Assembly: GCA_003554945.1 (NCBI GenBank)
Contig: PWHN01000050.1
Location: forward strand, 32,066 to 96,065
Direction: 5' to 3'
DNA length: 64,000 nt
Source of the DNA: a bacterium
GTDB taxonomy: Bacteria > T1Sed10-126
Under the pieces are notes generated by a model. It was not told where the DNA came from, did not search any database, and worked only from the letters and a program-made list of their open reading frames with translations. The first letter of the stretch is position 1, and each line of letters starts with the position of its first letter. Positions 21,473 through 29,432 of this stretch are shown here, piece by piece. The translations under genes and the position numbers were made by a program.

Positions 21473-23065
21473 ATGAACTGGTTACGTGACCACATGAAAA
21501 AAATTATTTGGATAATAGTAATTGCGTTTATACTTACGATCTTTGCCGGCTGGGGAATGGGCGGGTTGGATCGCCGGCAACCGGAACGCGATCTGGCCGT
21601 TGTAGACGGAGAAACGATCTCCATGACCCGCTACCGGGAAATTGTTGCTCAAGTGCGCGAGGAATTCAGGGAGCGGTTAGACGCGCCGCTGGACGAGGAA
21701 ACGAATCAAAAAATTGAGGAAGAAGCTTTCCGGCGGGCGGTAAACGAAGTTCTTCTCCAGCGGCTTGCCGAAGAGGAGGGGGCGCGAGCCACAGACGAAG
21801 AAATCCGACAGTTTGTCGCAGCTCAGTTCCGTGACGAGGCCGGTCAGATAGATTATCACGAATTTCAGCAATTTCTTCAGCACATTTCACCGGCCAGACG
21901 ACGGGAAATTGAGGACGATGAACGCACACGAATTGAAACCATGCGCATTTATAACTGGCTTGAAAACCAGCTCTTCATACCAGAACAGGAGATCGAGCTG
22001 GGGCTTGCAAGCGGCCTGCGAGAATTAAATCTCTACGGCCTGTTCATTGACCCTGGCAGCTTTTTAGAGGACGAAGCCATCCAGACTTATTACGAGGAAA
22101 ATGAAGAAGACTTTCTCGCCCCTCCAAGCGCTCATCTCCGTCAGCTCAAATTAAGAGGAGACAAAGAACCAGAAGATCCTGAAACGGATAGGCTGGATGA
22201 AATTGGCGAGTTACGCGAACAGATTGAAAGACAATTCAGAGCCGGTATTGATTTTTCGGAACTGGCCCGGCGATATTCAGAGGATACTGAAACAGTAGAC
22301 GCCGGCGGGGACGTCGGCTGGATTGAGCCGGACGCTTTGCCCGATCAACTATCGCGGGCTGCTTTCGATCTTGAAGCCGGGGAAATGAGCGATATGATTG
22401 TTTCCGATGACAACTATTACTTCCTTTATCTTGAGGAACCGGTTGAACAGGAAGTGAAGCCGCTATCGGAGGTGGAAGCTGAGATAATACAGGAGCTGCT
22501 TACTACCGAGCACTGGCAGAAAGCCCGCGAAGAAGCTCAGGAATTGTTTGAACAGATTACTGCAGAAGATGATGCGCTGGCTGAATTGCAGCGCCTGGCC
22601 GAGCGATCTCATGGTTTTACTTCTACCACGGGGGGGCATTACGACTGGGTTCCAGTTCGTTTTCTCCCGGGCTATCTTGACGAACAGCTCCGGCAAAACT
22701 GGAGTGGTGAGTTAACATCCAGCCCCGATGATAATCGTATCCTCAACACGGTTACCAATACCATGTTAGATCTAATTGTAGAAGAGAAAAGCGTTGCAGA
22801 ACCAGTTGAAACTGACTATGGCCTGCTCATTCTCGGTGCACAGGAACACCGTCCCGGGCAGCCGGAAGAACTCACCGCTGAAGAAGAAGAGACATTCAAA
22901 AACTACATCCGGGGAGAAAAAATTAACCACTACGTAGAGGGCTGGCTGCGGTGGAAGCGGCTCAGCGCCGAAGTCGAACTTGAAGTGGATGAGGATAGAA
23001 TTGGAGGACGTTCTGCAGAAGAGGTGCTGGGAGATATACTCGAATTTGAGTTAGAAACTATCTAA
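21473..23065 (+). CDS. Membrane-anchored SurA/PpiD-like peptidyl-prolyl isomerase
   Basis: Extracytoplasmic foldase, about 530 residues. Short basic N-terminus, one membrane helix (about 11-29, IIWIIVIAFILTIFAGWGMG), a SurA-type N-terminal chaperone region starting at AVVDGETISMTRYREIV, and a parvulin rotamase domain at about 219-325 with FSELARRYSEDTETVDAGGD and LEAGEMSDMI. A second chaperone half follows. Topology resembles PpiD. The ATG at 21473 is preferred over an upstream GTG because GGTGGAG lies 7 nt before it. In a diderm it would help outer-membrane protein folding, including LptD encoded nearby (inference). Its 3' end overlaps the converging 3D gene by 4 bp. Confidence 0.88.
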   Translation: MNWLRDHMKKIIWIIVIAFILTIFAGWGMGGLDRRQPERDLAVVDGETISMTRYREIVAQVREEFRERLDAPLDEETNQKIEEEAFRRAVNEVLLQRLAEEEGARATDEEIRQFVAAQFRDEAGQIDYHEFQQFLQHISPARRREIEDDERTRIETMRIYNWLENQLFIPEQEIELGLASGLRELNLYGLFIDPGSFLEDEAIQTYYEENEEDFLAPPSAHLRQLKLRGDKEPEDPETDRLDEIGELREQIERQFRAGIDFSELARRYSEDTETVDAGGDVGWIEPDALPDQLSRAAFDLEAGEMSDMIVSDDNYYFLYLEEPVEQEVKPLSEVEAEIIQELLTTEHWQKAREEAQELFEQITAEDDALAELQRLAERSHGFTSTTGGHYDWVPVRFLPGYLDEQLRQNWSGELTSSPDDNRILNTVTNTMLDLIVEEKSVAEPVETDYGLLILGAQEHRPGQPEELTAEEEETFKNYIRGEKINHYVEGWLRWKRLSAEVELEVDEDRIGGRSAEEVLGDILEFELETI

Positions 23066-23796
23066 CCTAATATGTGAACCTCTCTTACCTGGCGGCCAAA
23101 TAACAGCGCGTCTTCGCGAGAGTTATAGAGCAAATCAACTCTGTTGCCCTTGATTGCTCCCCCTACATCTGCCGCGATTCCATAACCGTATCCCTCGACA
23201 TAAAGCAGAGTCCCAAGCGGAATAACACGCGGGTCAACAGCAATTAATCCGTATTCCGCGGGAAGACCAACGGCGGAATAACCGTCCGTGTAAGGAGCGG
23301 TGTCCAAAAAGTGGGGCGAATAAGCCGTAGCCACCATTGTCATCGACCCCTTCTCCAGCACTTCTTCCAACCGCTTGTTTCGAAACTGCGCATTTCCTCT
23401 AAGAATCACGCGTGGACTACCGTCTTCACCTGATCTCCCCCCCTGGATAACAAGTTCTCGCCCCGCGGGCAGCGCTGTGGAGTTTATTTTTCTTTTTTCT
23501 ACTTCTTGCTCCCAGCGGCTCGCGGCAGACTCGCCTTCACCGTTGCGTAGAAATATGTTCATTCCTTTTATAAAGTCTGAATTTGGTGATGGAAAGAGCG
23601 AATCGTATGAATCAGGATCTATTTCGTTGTCACGCAGGGCTTCTTCAACCGTTTCAGCACGCGAGTATATTTCAACCTGTTCACCGTTGGTATGCAGGGT
23701 AGCTGTTACCCCCTCGGGTTTTTCAGCCTCCAGCAACATTGGTAAAGTGACCATAAACATCAATATTAGCAAACCGGTTAATCTAACAGTTTTCAT
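23062..23796 (-). CDS. Secreted DUF348 plus 3D-domain protein, probable cell-wall hydrolase
   Basis: 244 residues. Signal peptide or anchor (about 5-23), a DUF348-like ubiquitin-fold region (VTATLHTNGEQVEIYSRAET to about 80), and a C-terminal 3D (Asp-Asp-Asp) domain from about 155: TMVATAYSPH, GLIAVDPRVIPLGTLLYVEG, GYGIAADVGGAIKGNRVDLL. The three aspartates that define this double-psi beta-barrel, related to lytic transglycosylase MltA, are visible. It resembles YabE/YocH proteins of Firmicutes but no G5 domain is obvious. It has its own promoter and a leader of about 165 nt. Confidence 0.88.
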   Translation of the reverse strand: MKTVRLTGLLILMFMVTLPMLLEAEKPEGVTATLHTNGEQVEIYSRAETVEEALRDNEIDPDSYDSLFPSPNSDFIKGMNIFLRNGEGESAASRWEQEVEKRKINSTALPAGRELVIQGGRSGEDGSPRVILRGNAQFRNKRLEEVLEKGSMTMVATAYSPHFLDTAPYTDGYSAVGLPAEYGLIAVDPRVIPLGTLLYVEGYGYGIAADVGGAIKGNRVDLLYNSREDALLFGRQVREVHILG

Positions 23797-23960
23797 ACTT
23801 CTCGCCCCTTTTTCAAAAAATTAGCCCGTTCTATTCAGGAACTTCAAATGAATAGACCGCCTGAAGATCCGCCCATTCTCGGCAAAATACCCTGTGGGAA
23901 AAGATGATATTCCCTGGCCTATTTGGTGGGTGCGTCTGCTGGGTCATCTCTTTCTGACGC
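23797..23960 (-). promoter_or_regulatory. Long structured 5' leader of the 3D-domain gene, class unknown
   Basis: Between the promoter at 23967-23995 and the ATG at 23796 lie about 165 nt with three possible stems: GCGTC/GACGC, GGGAA/TTCCC and CTATTCA/TGAATAG. In Firmicutes genes of this type are often under cyclic-di-AMP (ydaO/yuaA) riboswitches, but I could not find the conserved motifs of that class here. Treated as a candidate regulatory leader. Confidence 0.4.
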
Positions 23961-23966
23961 CGTAAA

Positions 23967-23995
23967 AATATACCACATCTTCAGCCTCAGGTCAA
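23967..23995 (-). promoter_or_regulatory. Promoter of the 3D-domain gene
   Basis: Minus strand TTGACC (23995-23990), 17-nt spacer, TATATT (23972-23967). Good consensus match and the only one in the 398-bp divergent gap. The rest of the gap (24000-24194) shows AT-rich sequence and a small TTCCTG/CAGGAA inverted repeat before the DUF47 gene, but no clear promoter. Confidence 0.75.
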
Positions 23996-24194
23996 TTTTT
24001 TTTTAACAGCTCTCAGAGCCTAACCTGAATAATTCACAAAAAAATGAAGAAAACCCTTAATTTTTTTCAAAATTATGTTCATAATAGTAATGAGTTCACT
24101 CTAACCCCCTTCTTTGTCCTTCCTGTAAAAGCAGGAATCCGTGGGGTAGAGCAGTAATTACCAAACTAAATCACACAAAGGTAGGGATTAACTA

Positions 24195-24836
24195 ATGTTT
24201 TTTGGTCAAAAAGAATCAGAAGTTAAAGAGTTGCTTCACAAGCATTTACAGTCGGTTGGTGACTGTCTGGATGTATTTGAGGATATGATGGAGAGCTACC
24301 TAAAAGGCAAGAAGGACTTCCGTGACCTCTCTTTCAAAGTCCACGAAGCCGAGCACGAAGCCGATAACATCAGACGAAAAATTGAGACCCAGATCTACGA
24401 GGGCGCTTTCATGCCTGCTTACCGGGGCGACTACATAACGCTGGTTGAACACATAGATAAGATCGCTAACCGCGCCGAGACCATCAGCGACTTTGTTGCT
24501 CAGCAGAACCCCCTCATCCCCGACGACCTTACCAGCCGAGTTGAGGCACTTACAAAATCCTCTATAGATTGCATAAACCCTCTGCTTGAAATTATCAAAG
24601 TAATGGACCAGAACTGGGAAGAAGCACGCAAAAGAGCCCAGCAGGTGGAAAATGCCGAGCAAGAGGTGGATCAGATGGAGTGGAAATTAATTCGAGACAT
24701 TTTTGAACGGGATGATTTAGAACTTGCCGAAAAAATGCAGGCTCGTGATTTGATTCACTTGATTGCTTCTATCTCCGACAGGATGGAGACTATCTCCGAC
24801 AGAATTGACATTATGCTGGCCAAACGAAGCCTCTAA
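24195..24836 (+). CDS. DUF47 / PhoU-divergent family protein
   Basis: 213-residue all-helical protein of the DUF47 (PhoU_div, TIGR00153) family. Diagnostic features are the acidic metal-binding helices with EAEHEADNIRRKIE near residue 50 and VENAEQEVDQMEWKLIRDIF plus ISDRMETISDRIDI in the C-terminal half, the two-fold repeated pattern seen in PhoU-type bundles. These proteins are usually encoded beside a Pit-type phosphate permease and thought to regulate it; no permease gene is adjacent. It converges on lptF with only 2 bp between stop codons. Confidence 0.9.
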   Translation: MFFGQKESEVKELLHKHLQSVGDCLDVFEDMMESYLKGKKDFRDLSFKVHEAEHEADNIRRKIETQIYEGAFMPAYRGDYITLVEHIDKIANRAETISDFVAQQNPLIPDDLTSRVEALTKSSIDCINPLLEIIKVMDQNWEEARKRAQQVENAEQEVDQMEWKLIRDIFERDDLELAEKMQARDLIHLIASISDRMETISDRIDIMLAKRSL

Positions 24837-24838
24837 CC

Positions 24839-25966
24839 TCACTTACCTCGCCAGAGGCGATAAAGCAGTATCGTCCCCAGACCACCAAAAGCTATGTTGG
24901 GAAGCCACAGGGCAAGATTGTAATGTATCCAGCCCTGTACCGCCAGTGGTTCAAGCAAAACCATCAAAACGTAGTAGCTGAATATAATAAGTAGACTCAT
25001 TACAAAGCCCATTGCTTTACCGCTTTTTTGAGCAAGCATACCAAGGGGAGCCGAAACCAGCACTAAGAAGAATGGTGCCATTGGCAGGGCAAGCTCCCGA
25101 TGAAATTCCAGCATTTCTGAACGATAATCCTCCTGTAGACGGCGCAAATCTTCCTCATCCGCCGACTCTGTCTTCGCCTCCCTGTAATTTTGTCGTTTTT
25201 CTGCAGCCCGGCTATAAAGATCCCGTAGACTTGCCGCATCTTCTTCTCCCGGGGCGGCCGCCATGCCCCGCATGTCCACTTCTACTTCCTGTTTCTGGAA
25301 ACTAATTCGCCTGAACCCCCCGTCCGCCAGCTTCTGATGCATAGTGCCATTTTGCAACAGAAGCACATATTTGTCCGCAACTTCCTCGGTCCAGCGACCA
25401 CTACGGGCAAAAATATCCACCGGCTGGTCCTCACTGCGATCCTCAAGATAGACGTCATACATCTCGGCTCCGTCCACTTCCCCGGCATAAATGGTATAAG
25501 GCCCCAGGTCCAGGTAGCTCTCCGCCGTTAGTAATCTCTCCGGCGAGGGGAGCGCCATCTCTCTTAAGAGCTCATTACGAAATTCGGCCAGGGCCGGCTG
25601 TCCGTAGTGGCGCAACCCCACCAGACCTCCCGAAAGTAGCAGAGAAGCAATCAACGCGGGCAGGACCAGCGATGTCAGGGAAAACCCGGCCACACGAAAC
25701 GCTGTCAACTCATTGTCCGCCGCCAGACGACCATAACCCATTAAAACGGCCAGGATCGCCGCCATCGGCGTGGTAAGAAATAACGTCTCCGGCAGTCCGG
25801 CCGCAACTAACATGAGCATACGAGGGAAGGAAAAACCGTGGGTGATTACAGACTCGGTCAACTCGTAAAGGCCGTGCAGAAGAAATATGCCGGTAAACAA
25901 CGCCAGTCCCAGAAAAAAGGGAACCAGCAACTCTTTTAATAAATATCGAGTCGTCAGCTTCAGAAT
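24839..25966 (-). CDS. lptF: LPS export permease, YjgP/YjgQ family (LptF-like)
   Basis: Inner-membrane permease of the Lpt system that extracts LPS. Three N-terminal membrane helices, a large periplasmic beta-jellyroll domain (about 125-250) and three C-terminal helices. Homology begins before any ATG/GTG/TTG: the residues ILKLTTRYLLKELLVPF, typical for the family start, are read in frame from 25966 and are bounded upstream by a TGA at 25972. The best start is therefore an ATT at 25966 (10 nt after GAGGG) or CTG at 25963; a TTG at 25930 would cut into the first helix. Downstream of lptD, likely one operon. LptF versus LptG is not certain. Confidence 0.88.
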   Translation of the reverse strand: MLKLTTRYLLKELLVPFFLGLALFTGIFLLHGLYELTESVITHGFSFPRMLMLVAAGLPETLFLTTPMAAILAVLMGYGRLAADNELTAFRVAGFSLTSLVLPALIASLLLSGGLVGLRHYGQPALAEFRNELLREMALPSPERLLTAESYLDLGPYTIYAGEVDGAEMYDVYLEDRSEDQPVDIFARSGRWTEEVADKYVLLLQNGTMHQKLADGGFRRISFQKQEVEVDMRGMAAAPGEEDAASLRDLYSRAAEKRQNYREAKTESADEEDLRRLQEDYRSEMLEFHRELALPMAPFFLVLVSAPLGMLAQKSGKAMGFVMSLLIIFSYYVLMVLLEPLAVQGWIHYNLALWLPNIAFGGLGTILLYRLWRGK

Positions 25967-26048
25967 AAATCACTCGCCCTCGTTAGAATCGCTACTATAA
26001 ATCTCGATTTAGCCCTGTTTAGCGCATACTTACAAATGCAGCTTATTC

Positions 26049-26087
26049 CGTCATTCCGGGCGGAGCGAAGCGGAGACCCGGAATCCA
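26049..26087. repeat. Dispersed hairpin repeat (TCATTCCGG...CCGGAATCC family)
   Basis: CGTCATTCCGGG and CCCGGAATCCA form a stem around a G/A-rich loop in the gap between lptD and lptF. Related copies lie at 28331-28420, 50439-50468, 54231-54258 and 54328-54350. No coding potential. Confidence 0.7.
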
Positions 26088-26100
26088 TAGCTTTTTACCC

Positions 26101-28212
26101 TCACTGCCGATCAATCGACCCGGTTAAATCTATCTCGTCCCTGTCAAGATGTCGCTCCAGCCCAACGCCACGGTCAGGATAATCTGCCAGGGTAAACATA
26201 ACCCAGATCTGTCGATCGTCGGAGCGTAACTGCCGATACATCAACTGCATGTCCCAGCAGTGCAGGTTGCGATCAAGTAAAAACGTCATCTCGTCAAATT
26301 CAGAGCCTTTTAAATTATAGGTTACGTCCCCCCGAACGCGCCAATGGTCCTCAACTATTGACCAGTCAAAATCATGCCTGAAATGAGATAGGTTTTCAGC
26401 ATCCTCACGCCGGTTAAAATTCCAGCCAAAACCAAAATTTAAACTCCCGCTCGGCTTAAAATCCCAGCTCGTGTTGAGCTGGCGGAATTTACGCTCGGGT
26501 GGATCGTAACGTAAAAATTGATTCCACTCCCAGTAATCTGTTAACTCTGAATTAGCATGTAAACGGACCGGCAGCATCCGGCTATCCGAGGCAACTCTTG
26601 ATTTTTCCGGCTGGCGTAAATCCAGACCACCGTCCAGGTTAAAATACGAGCGCTGCCCCCGATAGGACAGATTGGCTCCCAGCGCATGTTCGTCGCGCCC
26701 ATGTTTCTCTCGTTCTTCCTCTTTTAACCCCAGTTCATCCGCTTCCAGAACCGCCTCACTTTTTTTGCTGGTCCGCTGACGGAGTAGATAGTCAACTTCA
26801 AGGGCCAGACGGTTGGTGGGTTGAACAACGTTGCGCAGCCGAAAACCGGCACGGCCAAACAAATTGTCTCCAAGTTCCCCCGCTCGCCGTCTTTCACGGT
26901 AACTCAGGTCATAGGAAAATCGGTAGGATTGACGGAACAATGGATGCCAGTATTGTGACCTGCTCAGACCGCCCTCAAGGTAACCGTCCCATAAAAACTC
27001 TTCCCCGAAATGTGGAAACTCACGCTTCACTTCAAAATCCAGATCATAACTACCGCGCAATAAATCTGCTGGTAGACGACGTGGAAAAACCCGATAACTC
27101 ACTCTTGGCCCCAGGGCGTGATGCCGCTCGAAATTATCTATTTCCCCCTCCTTTTCCTCGTAATCACGCTGCTCCTCTCGAACTTCGGTTCTAAGTAAAG
27201 TTCCGTCTCCGTGATAGCTAAGCGACGCCCTGGCACTTCTGTCCATGTCCGCCCGGGGAGCTAATTGGGTCGCAAAATCGCGCTCGAATCGTCGGTAGTT
27301 CTGCCAGCTAACATCTGATTTGAATCGCCAGCTTTCACCGTTAAAACGATGATTAAATCGGGAACCTATCTGCCAGACTCGCTCACGTTTTTGGGCCCGC
27401 ACTTCGTTGTCATCCGCGTCCAGAACCAGTGGCCGCCGCCTCGACTGAAAATATGAGAGATAAGCCTCGGTAGCGTTACGCTCGTAATTAAAATCTACCC
27501 CGTAACCGGGTCGGACGTATTCACGCCAGTCCGTATATATTGTCCCCGTAAACGGATAGCCGTCTTCCTCCAATAAATAATGATAATTGGCTTCCAGAGA
27601 TATCCCGTCTCGCGAACGATAACCGGGCCGTAACTCCCAGCGCCTTAGTCGATCCTTGAGATCAATTGCTATCCAGGGCCAGTAAAAAACAGGGGTGTGA
27701 GCGAACCAGACGACATTGTTATACCCGGTTATCCAGTCGCCGGGGTAATAATAATAAGTACTCCCGGTAAGATAAAAATGGGGGACTTCAAGCTCACAGG
27801 TGCTCAAACGCCCACCTTTTAAGACCATCATCTCGTCCGCAATTCCCTCTATACTTCTGGCGCTAACATACCAGGGCAATAGCCTACCGCTTACCTCGTC
27901 CACCGAGACCTCCCTGGTTGCTCGATTTAAAATTATATACTCACCTTCCATTTCCTGATCCCCATAGACAAGCTTAGCTCCCTGGCTCGCTATTATTAGC
28001 TCAGTTTCCTCCTCATAAACAACCCGGCCGGCATACAAATTCCGCCCCGCCCAGCTCACATGCACATTCCCGTCAGCTATAAATTTTTCGCCCGCGTCCA
28101 CCAGGATTTGATCGGCCCGCTCTATTGCAATAGGCTCCTCGGATGCAATTGCCTGCGGGACAGTTAGAAAACTGACGACTGCTATAGATATTAGGAAAAA
28201 CAATTTTCTCAT
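26101..28212 (-). CDS. lptD: LPS-assembly outer-membrane protein LptD
   Basis: Beta-barrel that inserts LPS in the outer leaflet. About 703 residues: signal peptide (FFLISIAVVSFLTVPQAIA, cleavage after ASA-like motif), an OstA/LptA-like beta-jellyroll domain (IERADQILVDAGEKFIADGNVHVSW) to about 140, then the barrel with alternating polar/aromatic strands, e.g. HTPVFYWPWIAIDLKDR and ELRPGYRSRDGISLEANYHY. The periplasmic cysteine pairs that lock E. coli LptD are absent; only a single Cys is evident in this region. ATG at 28212 follows GGTGAG. The strongest evidence that the host is diderm. Confidence 0.93.
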   Translation of the reverse strand: MRKLFFLISIAVVSFLTVPQAIASEEPIAIERADQILVDAGEKFIADGNVHVSWAGRNLYAGRVVYEEETELIIASQGAKLVYGDQEMEGEYIILNRATREVSVDEVSGRLLPWYVSARSIEGIADEMMVLKGGRLSTCELEVPHFYLTGSTYYYYPGDWITGYNNVVWFAHTPVFYWPWIAIDLKDRLRRWELRPGYRSRDGISLEANYHYLLEEDGYPFTGTIYTDWREYVRPGYGVDFNYERNATEAYLSYFQSRRRPLVLDADDNEVRAQKRERVWQIGSRFNHRFNGESWRFKSDVSWQNYRRFERDFATQLAPRADMDRSARASLSYHGDGTLLRTEVREEQRDYEEKEGEIDNFERHHALGPRVSYRVFPRRLPADLLRGSYDLDFEVKREFPHFGEEFLWDGYLEGGLSRSQYWHPLFRQSYRFSYDLSYRERRRAGELGDNLFGRAGFRLRNVVQPTNRLALEVDYLLRQRTSKKSEAVLEADELGLKEEEREKHGRDEHALGANLSYRGQRSYFNLDGGLDLRQPEKSRVASDSRMLPVRLHANSELTDYWEWNQFLRYDPPERKFRQLNTSWDFKPSGSLNFGFGWNFNRREDAENLSHFRHDFDWSIVEDHWRVRGDVTYNLKGSEFDEMTFLLDRNLHCWDMQLMYRQLRSDDRQIWVMFTLADYPDRGVGLERHLDRDEIDLTGSIDRQ

Positions 28213-28302
28213 CAACAATCACTCACCACTTCACAATCAGAACAAACTATCTTGAACTATTCACAAATATTTTAACCCCTGAACAAATTAATTACCACTT
28301 CC

Positions 28303-28448
28303 TTTGACACACAGCGCCTCCTAACGATTTCGGCATTGCCGGGCTTGACCCGGCAATCCATCTTGAAGTTACCATAGATTCCAGATCTTTGGGCACTACG
28401 TGCCCTTGTCCGGAATGACGTCGGTGGTTCTGTTTGACACACAGCGCC
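28303..28448. repeat. Repeat block bounded by a 16-bp direct repeat upstream of rplU
   Basis: TTTGACACACAGCGCC occurs at 28303-28318 and again at 28433-28448. Between them are two GGAATCC/GGCAATCC-type hairpin repeats (28331-28360 and about 28371-28420, the latter containing GGGCAC/GTGCCC). This looks like insertion of a repeat with duplication of the flanking sequence, and both direct copies contain a -35-like TTGACA. The remaining part of the 300-bp lptD-rplU gap has no gene. Confidence 0.65.
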
Positions 28449-28462
28449 CCTTATAGTAAACT
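28434..28462 (+). promoter_or_regulatory. Probable promoter of the rplU operon
   Basis: TTGACA (28434-28439), 17-nt spacer, TAAACT (28457-28462), about 55 nt before the rplU start. The -35 lies in the right copy of the 16-bp direct repeat. The -10 matches consensus at four of six positions. Confidence 0.55.
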
Positions 28463-28515
28463 TTTTGGCCCTATATTATTAATCGACTGAATTTATCACA
28501 GGAGGTATTATTAAA

Positions 28516-28830
28516 ATGTATGCTATCTTTGCCCTTGGAGAACACCAATATCGGGCTGAACCTGATTCGGAAGTGACGGTTTTCCGCCGTGACGTCGAAG
28601 AAGGCGAAGAGATCGAACTGGAGGACGTGCTTCTCGTAAAAGACGGCGATGACGTAAAAATTGGCACCCCAAAAGTAGAGGGGGCCACTATTACAGCTCG
28701 AGTTGAGGACCACTTCCGCGGCGACAAAATAACTGTTTTTAACTACAAACGTCGCGAGGGTCGGCGGCGCAAACTGGGCCATCGTGACGACTTAACCCGT
28801 CTGCGAATTGAGTCCATTAACCTGAACTGA
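28516..28830 (+). CDS. rplU: 50S ribosomal protein L21
   Basis: 23S rRNA-binding protein of 104 residues, normal length. Typical segments are MYAIFALGEHQYRAEPD at the start, VLLVKDGDDVKIGTP, and the basic FNYKRREGRRRKLGHRDD near the C-terminus that contacts rRNA. ATG preceded by AGGAGG. Its stop is followed immediately by the prp ATG. First gene of the rplU-prp-rpmA-obg string typical of Firmicutes. Confidence 0.97.
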   Translation: MYAIFALGEHQYRAEPDSEVTVFRRDVEEGEEIELEDVLLVKDGDDVKIGTPKVEGATITARVEDHFRGDKITVFNYKRREGRRRKLGHRDDLTRLRIESINLN

Positions 28831-29181
28831 ATGATTGAAGTCAGGCTTTACCGCCACCCGCAACATGGATTGACCGGGATGGAAGCTGTCGGGCACGCAG
28901 GCGAAGAACCACGTGGATCTAATCTGCTCTGCGCTGCCTTTTCCACACTGTTCGAGGTTCTTGTCGCCGGGGCAAATAATTTGCCTGCGGAAAGCGTTGA
29001 CTACGTTCGAGACGAGCAAAAAAACCACTGGAAACTAGTCGCTGAGCCGGATTTGATCCCCTCAACTGACTGGGGAGCGTTCAGACACACTTTGAAATCG
29101 ACTGCATCCGTCGCCGGACAGATCGTTGATTCTAACCCCGACCGGTGCCAGTTAACCCAGCTTACTCATAAAACAAATTAA
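28831..29181 (+). CDS. prp: Ribosomal-processing cysteine protease Prp
   Basis: Prp (YsxB) removes the N-terminal extension of L27 in Firmicutes. The 116-residue protein has the catalytic pair His22 (AVGHAGEE) and Cys34 (NLLCAAFSTL) at the same numbers as the S. aureus enzyme. The segment before Cys reads RGSNLL where most members have a D-I-V type sequence. Start directly abuts the rplU stop. Oddly, the L27 encoded downstream lacks the extension Prp cuts, so either Prp has another substrate here or is a relic. Confidence 0.9.
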   Translation: MIEVRLYRHPQHGLTGMEAVGHAGEEPRGSNLLCAAFSTLFEVLVAGANNLPAESVDYVRDEQKNHWKLVAEPDLIPSTDWGAFRHTLKSTASVAGQIVDSNPDRCQLTQLTHKTN

Positions 29182-29184
29182 AAA

Positions 29185-29282
29185 CAGAATCTTCCCCCGG
29201 TTTTGTCATTGTATCCCCCCCCTTTGTCTTTCCCCCCTTGAAGGGGGGAAAAAGAAAGGGGGGATGACGCTGCAAGATTCTG
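29185..29282. repeat. 98-bp nested palindrome (MITE-like) between prp and rpmA
   Basis: Terminal CAGAATCTT (29185-29193) and AAGATTCTG (29274-29282) form an outer inverted repeat; inside, GTCAT/ATGAC and long C/G runs (CCCCCC...TTGAA...GGGGGG) form further stems through 29205-29268. No reading frame. It separates two genes that are normally tightly linked. Confidence 0.7.
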
Positions 29283-29294
29283 ATTAAAAATCGC

Positions 29295-29323
29295 TGGTAA
29301 TTCTTGTACAAACAACTTATAAT
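29295..29323 (+). promoter_or_regulatory. Possible internal promoter for rpmA-obg
   Basis: A perfect TATAAT at 29318-29323 with a poor -35 (TGGTAA at 29295-29300, 17-nt spacer), about 110 nt before the rpmA start and just downstream of the palindromic element. It could restore expression after the insertion. Weak -35, so tentative. Confidence 0.4.
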
Positions 29324-29432
29324 ATTGTTGAGTCATCTGAAAAAATTCCTTCTGCATTGAAGGAGAGAGTAATTTTTTTGGAGTGGACTCATTATTGTTT
29401 CTGAAGATTACTGAATTTCAGGAGGTAAACCA

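Noticed and set aside
23797-23960. Cyclic-di-AMP (ydaO/yuaA) riboswitch before the 3D-domain gene
   Set aside because: Expected from gene type, but the conserved blocks of that class were not found when the leader was read through.
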